This document shows positions 44,517-47,472 of a stretch of DNA of 47,472 nucleotides, in pieces. Source of the stretch: Blastococcus capsensis (GTDB lineage: Bacteria; Actinomycetota; Actinomycetes; Mycobacteriales; Geodermatophilaceae). The stretch spans positions 1 to 47,472 of the forward strand of contig NZ_JASNNW010000014.1 of the NCBI RefSeq assembly GCF_030165005.1, written 5' to 3'. The notes under the pieces are model-generated. The model had not been told where the DNA came from, did no database searches, and was given only the letters and a program-made list of their open reading frames with translations. Numbering within the stretch: position 1 is the stretch's first letter; every line of letters starts with the position of its first letter. The position numbers were made by a program, and so were the translations under genes.

Positions 44517-45334
44517 TGAGTAGGATCGAAGTCATCGAGACGGGCACTCTTGCGGAGAAGTGGATACGTCGCGTCGAGGTCAACGGCGACTGGGATGCTG
44601 CATGTGATCGGATCTACCGGGAGGTCGAGGCGAACGCGATCTCATGGCGCCCTCCCCGACGAAAGGGCCTGACGTGTGACATACTTCTCGAGTATAAGGA
44701 AAGCTTGAGAGATCTCACGGTCGTGACGAAGAAGTCGCCGGTCGAGGACTCCGCCATCTCCAAGCTGACCAATCTGTCGCGCCTCGCAGCGCTGACGAGG
44801 GCCAGGAACCCGCTAGATCTGTCTCGGCTTGAGCGCTTGGTGAAGCTGGAGCTGGATGACCGGGAGACCGTACGCGGGCTGAGACATCCCTCGCTGCTCA
44901 ACGTCCACATCTTCGGCAGCCAGCGGCAGCTCGCCGATTTCGCTGGCGCGCACGCGCTGCAAAGCCTCACGCTTGAGGGAGGGCCCCCCGAAGGCGTCGA
45001 TCTCGAGGTCGACCTTCCCTCCCTCCGCTGGCTCAAGGTCGTTGACGGTGGTGTGGAATCGTTTGCCGGCCTGGAAGCGCCGCGACTCGAATGGTTACGG
45101 GTCGCCGACCGAAAACCTGTCTTTGGCGGGCTGGACCTGGCTCCTCTCGGCAAACTGCGCGAGCTTCGAGGAATAACCTTGACGACGGCCGGAAAAGTCA
45201 AGAATCTGCCCGCTATGGCGGGCAACACTCAGGTTGATCTGAGACTGGGGCCACACGTGGCCGTGGATCAAGCCGAGCTCGATGCTCTCCCCCCAGCGTG
45301 GAGGTCGAACAATCTGACAATCTACGACCGATGA
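44513..45334 (+). CDS. Leucine-rich-repeat-like candidate immunity protein
   Basis: A 273-residue cytoplasmic protein with no signal peptide or membrane helix. Residues about 85-260 show irregular leucine-rich repeats of 20-23 residues, for example LSRLERLVKLELDD, SLTLEGGPPEG and LPSLRWLKVVDGG. No known immunity family is recognised by eye. The ATG overlaps the toxin stop by 4 bases (ATGATGA), with a second ATG at 44516, so translation is coupled. Base use is visibly AT-richer than the RHS body, as in the toxin tip, suggesting both were acquired together. Position directly after the toxin tip is the main argument that it neutralises the nuclease. Confidence 0.8.
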   Translation: MMSRIEVIETGTLAEKWIRRVEVNGDWDAACDRIYREVEANAISWRPPRRKGLTCDILLEYKESLRDLTVVTKKSPVEDSAISKLTNLSRLAALTRARNPLDLSRLERLVKLELDDRETVRGLRHPSLLNVHIFGSQRQLADFAGAHALQSLTLEGGPPEGVDLEVDLPSLRWLKVVDGGVESFAGLEAPRLEWLRVADRKPVFGGLDLAPLGKLRELRGITLTTAGKVKNLPAMAGNTQVDLRLGPHVAVDQAELDALPPAWRSNNLTIYDR

Positions 45335-45407
45335 GACGACGCTGCGTTTGCTAATTCCGTCTTGCCTGGCGTTGTTGCAACGGCTATAGCCGCAATTGAC
45401 TGGTTGG

Positions 45408-45554
45408 GTGAGGGATCTGTGGTTTGGCCCCGACCTCACGCCTCCAGACGCTCGGGGTGTGAGACTTCACGTCGAGAATCGGGTCCTGGTACTCGGGCCG
45501 GCCATAAATATCCTCGGTATTTCCGGCCGGTGTGGTCTCCGGGTCAGGCGGTGA
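45408..45554 (+). pseudogene. Small open frame, possible remnant of an older cassette
   Basis: Open for 48 residues from GTG 45408 to TGA 45552-45554. It reads VRDLWFGPDLTPPDARGVRL and later VLVLGPAINILGISGR, which has protein-like hydrophobic alternation. Another frame through the same bases (ending TGA 45557-45559) reads GHKYPRYFRPVWSPGQAVR. That one ends in a 4-base GTGA overlap with the next small frame. Which frame was real cannot be decided. Both fit a decayed toxin or immunity end. Bases 45335-45407 show nothing clear. Confidence 0.3.
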
Positions 45555-45555
45555 G

Positions 45556-45705
45556 GTGAGAAACTTCGTGCTCGCCTTGAGCGCGGCAGGCTACGAGGAA
45601 ATCCTCGTTATGGATGAAAAATCGTCAGACTTTCTTTTGCTGGATGGCGATGAAGGGCGGGTCGCCGCGGAAGTCAGCGTGACGTCGTACTCTATTCGGG
45701 AGTAG
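45556..45705 (+). CDS. 49-residue possible orphan immunity fragment
   Basis: GTG 45556 to TAG 45703-45705 encodes 49 residues: RNFVLALSAAGYEEILVMDE, then SDFLLLDGDEGRVAAEVSV and SYSIRE. The acidic, strand-rich pattern is protein-like and resembles small immunity proteins in character, not in recognised family. Its start overlaps a TGA of an upstream frame (GTGA). It lies between the active immunity gene and a decayed RHS copy. It could be an intact small gene, a truncated immunity gene, or chance. Confidence 0.4.
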   Translation: MRNFVLALSAAGYEEILVMDEKSSDFLLLDGDEGRVAAEVSVTSYSIRE

Positions 45706-45747
45706 AGCGCCAGGACAGATGCCTTACCTGGGTGGCGATCGGCATGA

Positions 45748-46479
45748 AACGCGCCGGCGGCCGGGCATCTCGACACCGACGAGTACGACGCGCACGGCAA
45801 CGTCATCCGCTCGCTGGACGCGACCAACCGGCTGCTGGCGCTGGGGCAGCTGCCGTCGGCGGCCGATGATCTGGCCGCGTTGAACCTGTCCCAGGCCGAC
45901 ACCGCGACCCGGGCGGTGGCGCTGTCGTCTTACCACACCTGCGCCCGCGACGGCATCGACCTGCTGCGCACCCGCGGCCCGCTAATGCGCCTGGCGGTGG
46001 GCAACGACCCGGCCGACGTCCAACTGGTGCACGACCTGTCCACCTACGCCTACGACGAGGACAAGCCCGACGGGGTCACCTACCACCTGGTGACCACGAC
46101 TACTGACGCCCTGCTGCTGGCCGGCACCGCGCCCGAGCAGCTGGTCGACGTGGTGGTCGCCCGGAACCGGTACGCCCCGATCGACGGGCCTCGCCGATCG
46201 GGCCCCCCTCGGGATGGAGGATCGGGTCGCCGACCCAGGTGGTCGCCGACGCCGGCGCCGACGGGTGCCATCTCCACCGGCGCCTACGCCGCCACCGGCA
46301 ACCGCGCCAGAGCCCGGCAGATGACTATCGTCTCCGCCGCCGCATTCGTCGGCGCCGTCGGCGCTGTCCGCGCTGGCTTCGCCCTGGCTGAAGCCGCCGG
46401 CAACACCGCAGCCCGCGTCGGCGAAGCTCCCGTGCGGATGGTCCAGGGCGCGAACCGGTCCGGCGGTCAGGGCGCGTAG
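45748..46479 (+). pseudogene. Truncated and internally deleted RHS gene copy
   Basis: No start codon: a stop in this frame lies at 45745-45747. The sequence then parallels the main RHS gene at about 41030-41550 (YDAHGNVIRSLDATNRLLAL; QLVHDLSTYAYDEDKPDGV). Near 46187 one base is missing relative to the main gene, shifting the frame. At about 46262 it joins to the equivalent of about 43530 (ISTGAYAATGNRARARQ), restoring the pre-toxin segment. Roughly 2 kb of repeats is missing between, and the HINT and toxin parts are absent. Divergence from the main gene shows it is not a very recent copy. Confidence 0.85.
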
Positions 46480-46571
46480 TCGGACGATGGCGTCGCGGAC
46501 GACGGTGGCCCACGGGTGGTGTTCGTCGGACGACGGCGTCGCGGACGACGGTGGCCCACGGGTGGTGTTCG
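46480..46571. repeat. 46-bp tandem duplication
   Basis: Two adjacent 46-base units (46480-46525, 46526-46571) starting tcggacgatggcgtcgcgg and ending ggtggtgttcg differ only by T/C at the ninth base. They lie directly after the RHS pseudogene. The region 46572-46724 that follows has no gene but includes tgatca repeated 8 bases apart (46618-46637) and is the expected place for the left end of the insertion element. Confidence 0.85.
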
Positions 46572-46724
46572 GCCAGGGGTCGGCGGCGTCCGCTGCGGGC
46601 CAGGGTGGCCGCCTGACTTTGATCAGGGTTGCATGATCATTTCTGCTGCGGCTCGCTGAGCTGCGGGAACGCTCTGGACTCGGCGTGGTTTCACGCACTA
46701 ACGGGCTCGGCCTAGGGTCGGGGT

Positions 46725-47472
46725 GTGGCGTTCATCCGGCGGGTGCGGACCGCCTCGGGGGCCACGGCCGTGCAGATCGCGGCGTACCGGGCCGGGCGGC
46801 AGGAGATCGTCAAGCACGTGGGGTCGGCGCACACCGATGCCGAGCTCGGGGTGCTGATGGAGCGGGCCCGGGAGCTGCTGGGCGACCCGGCCCAAGGCGT
46901 GCTGGATCTGGGGGTCGAGCCCACGCCGCGGGTGCTGCCGCTGGCCGCGGCCCCGGGCGGACAGGGCGTGCTGCCGGCGATGCCGGCGCCACCAGCTCGC
47001 CGGTCGGCGGCTGCGCGGGACCGCGGAGGCCGGGTGCTGGCGACCGGGTCGCGGCTGCTGTACGACGCCCTGCTGGGTGTGGCCACCGCGCTGGGATTCA
47101 CCGCGGCCACCGATGAGGTGTTCTGCGACTTGGTCATCGCCCGGATCGTGGAACCGACATCACTGCTGGACGCGGGGCGGGTGCTCACCGACCTGGGGCG
47201 CCGGCCGGCCAGCTACCCGACGATGAACCGCACCCTGCGGAAAGCGGTGAAGGGCGACTACCGGGACCGGGTCGCAGCGGCGTGCTTCGCGCACGCCAGC
47301 ACGGTCGGGGATCTGACCTTGTGCCTCTACGACGTGACGACGCTCTACTTCGAGGCCGAACACGAGGACGACCTGCGGAAAGTCGGCTACTCCAAGGAAC
47401 GGCGAGTCGACCCGCAAGTCGTGGTCGGGTTGCTCGTCGACCGCCAGGGCTTCCCGCTGGAGATCGGCTGCT
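46725..47472 (+). mobile_element. IS1634-like transposase gene, cut by the window end
   Basis: Open from GTG 46725 to the last base, about 249 residues, with no stop. The N-terminus VAFIRRVRTASGATAVQIAA followed by YRAGRQEIVKHVGSAHTDAE is typical of IS1634/IS4-group actinobacterial transposases. LTLCLYDVTTLYFEAEHEDD contains the first catalytic Asp of the DDE core, and RKVGYSKERRVDPQVVVGLL follows as expected. The rest of the core and the right inverted repeat lie outside. The left inverted repeat was not identified. Its presence beside RHS debris suggests involvement in the rearrangement, which is inference. Confidence 0.88.

Noticed and set aside
46480..46571. The 46-base tandem considered as CRISPR repeat units.
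   Set aside because: The units are directly adjacent with no spacer between them.

Overview
The window is very GC-rich, densely coded DNA from an actinobacterium. Evidence for this: GTG starts are common, many genes overlap by 4 bases, mycothiol synthesis is represented (mshB), the succinylase route to meso-diaminopimelate is present, glgA is of the short actinobacterial type, a DUF3117 microprotein is present, and there are many TANNNT boxes 6-8 bases before start codons (leaderless transcription). Gene order matches the Mycobacterium tuberculosis chromosome in blocks, from memory: mshB with its membrane neighbour, ferredoxin-dapC, dapD-dapE-LOG, a DivIVA-like protein, tag-DUF3117, and glgA/glgC. 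GAF/PAS signalling proteins, a radical-SAM SPL-like protein and a carotenoid-type desaturase would suit a Geodermatophilaceae-like soil or rock organism. That genus-level guess is inference. The window opens in a poly-C run and ends inside a transposase, as a draft contig would.

Layout. 0.1-5.4 kb: a tightly packed operon with an oligopeptide/dipeptide ABC importer (two permeases, two ATPases), then mshB and a small membrane protein. 5.5-8.3 kb: a 947-residue GAF-GGDEF-EAL protein on the minus strand. 8.5-14.7 kb: ferredoxin and the lysine/peptidoglycan genes dapC, dapD and dapE, with a secreted lysozyme-fold-like protein, a LOG-family protein, a DivIVA-like protein and an SRPBCC protein. 15-15.9 kb: an EamA transporter. 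16-21.7 kb: a minus-strand operon GT2 - DUF2064 - molybdopterin oxidoreductase - small membrane protein, beside a GT-C-like membrane protein and an NAD-dependent epimerase. 21.8-22.9 kb: tag and DUF3117 separated by intergenic repeats.

23-33.8 kb: an accessory stretch inside otherwise conserved order. It holds two methyltransferases, a Rossmann-fold protein of unknown role, a CrtI-like desaturase, a PAS-GAF-SpoIIE phosphatase, an SPL-like radical SAM protein, and pxpA / GAF-ANTAR / pxpBC. 33.9-36.3 kb: divergent glgA and glgC for glycogen/maltose-1-phosphate metabolism.

36.6-47.5 kb: a polymorphic toxin locus, the most interesting part. A 2637-residue secreted RHS/YD-repeat protein carries a HINT domain and a C-terminal GIY-YIG nuclease-like tip. 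A translationally coupled leucine-rich-repeat-like protein follows as the probable immunity protein. Downstream are AT-richer small-ORF remnants, a 5'-truncated and internally deleted copy of the RHS gene, a 46-bp tandem duplication and an IS1634-like transposase cut by the window end. This reads as a locus that has exchanged toxin tips and kept debris of earlier cassettes.

Special sequence features include a palindromic element present twice (after the SRPBCC gene and after glgC), 48-bp and about 43-bp direct repeats in two intergenic regions, a 16-bp tandem repeat upstream of the phosphatase gene, and poly-C tracts at base 1 and near 23 kb that may be assembly artefacts.
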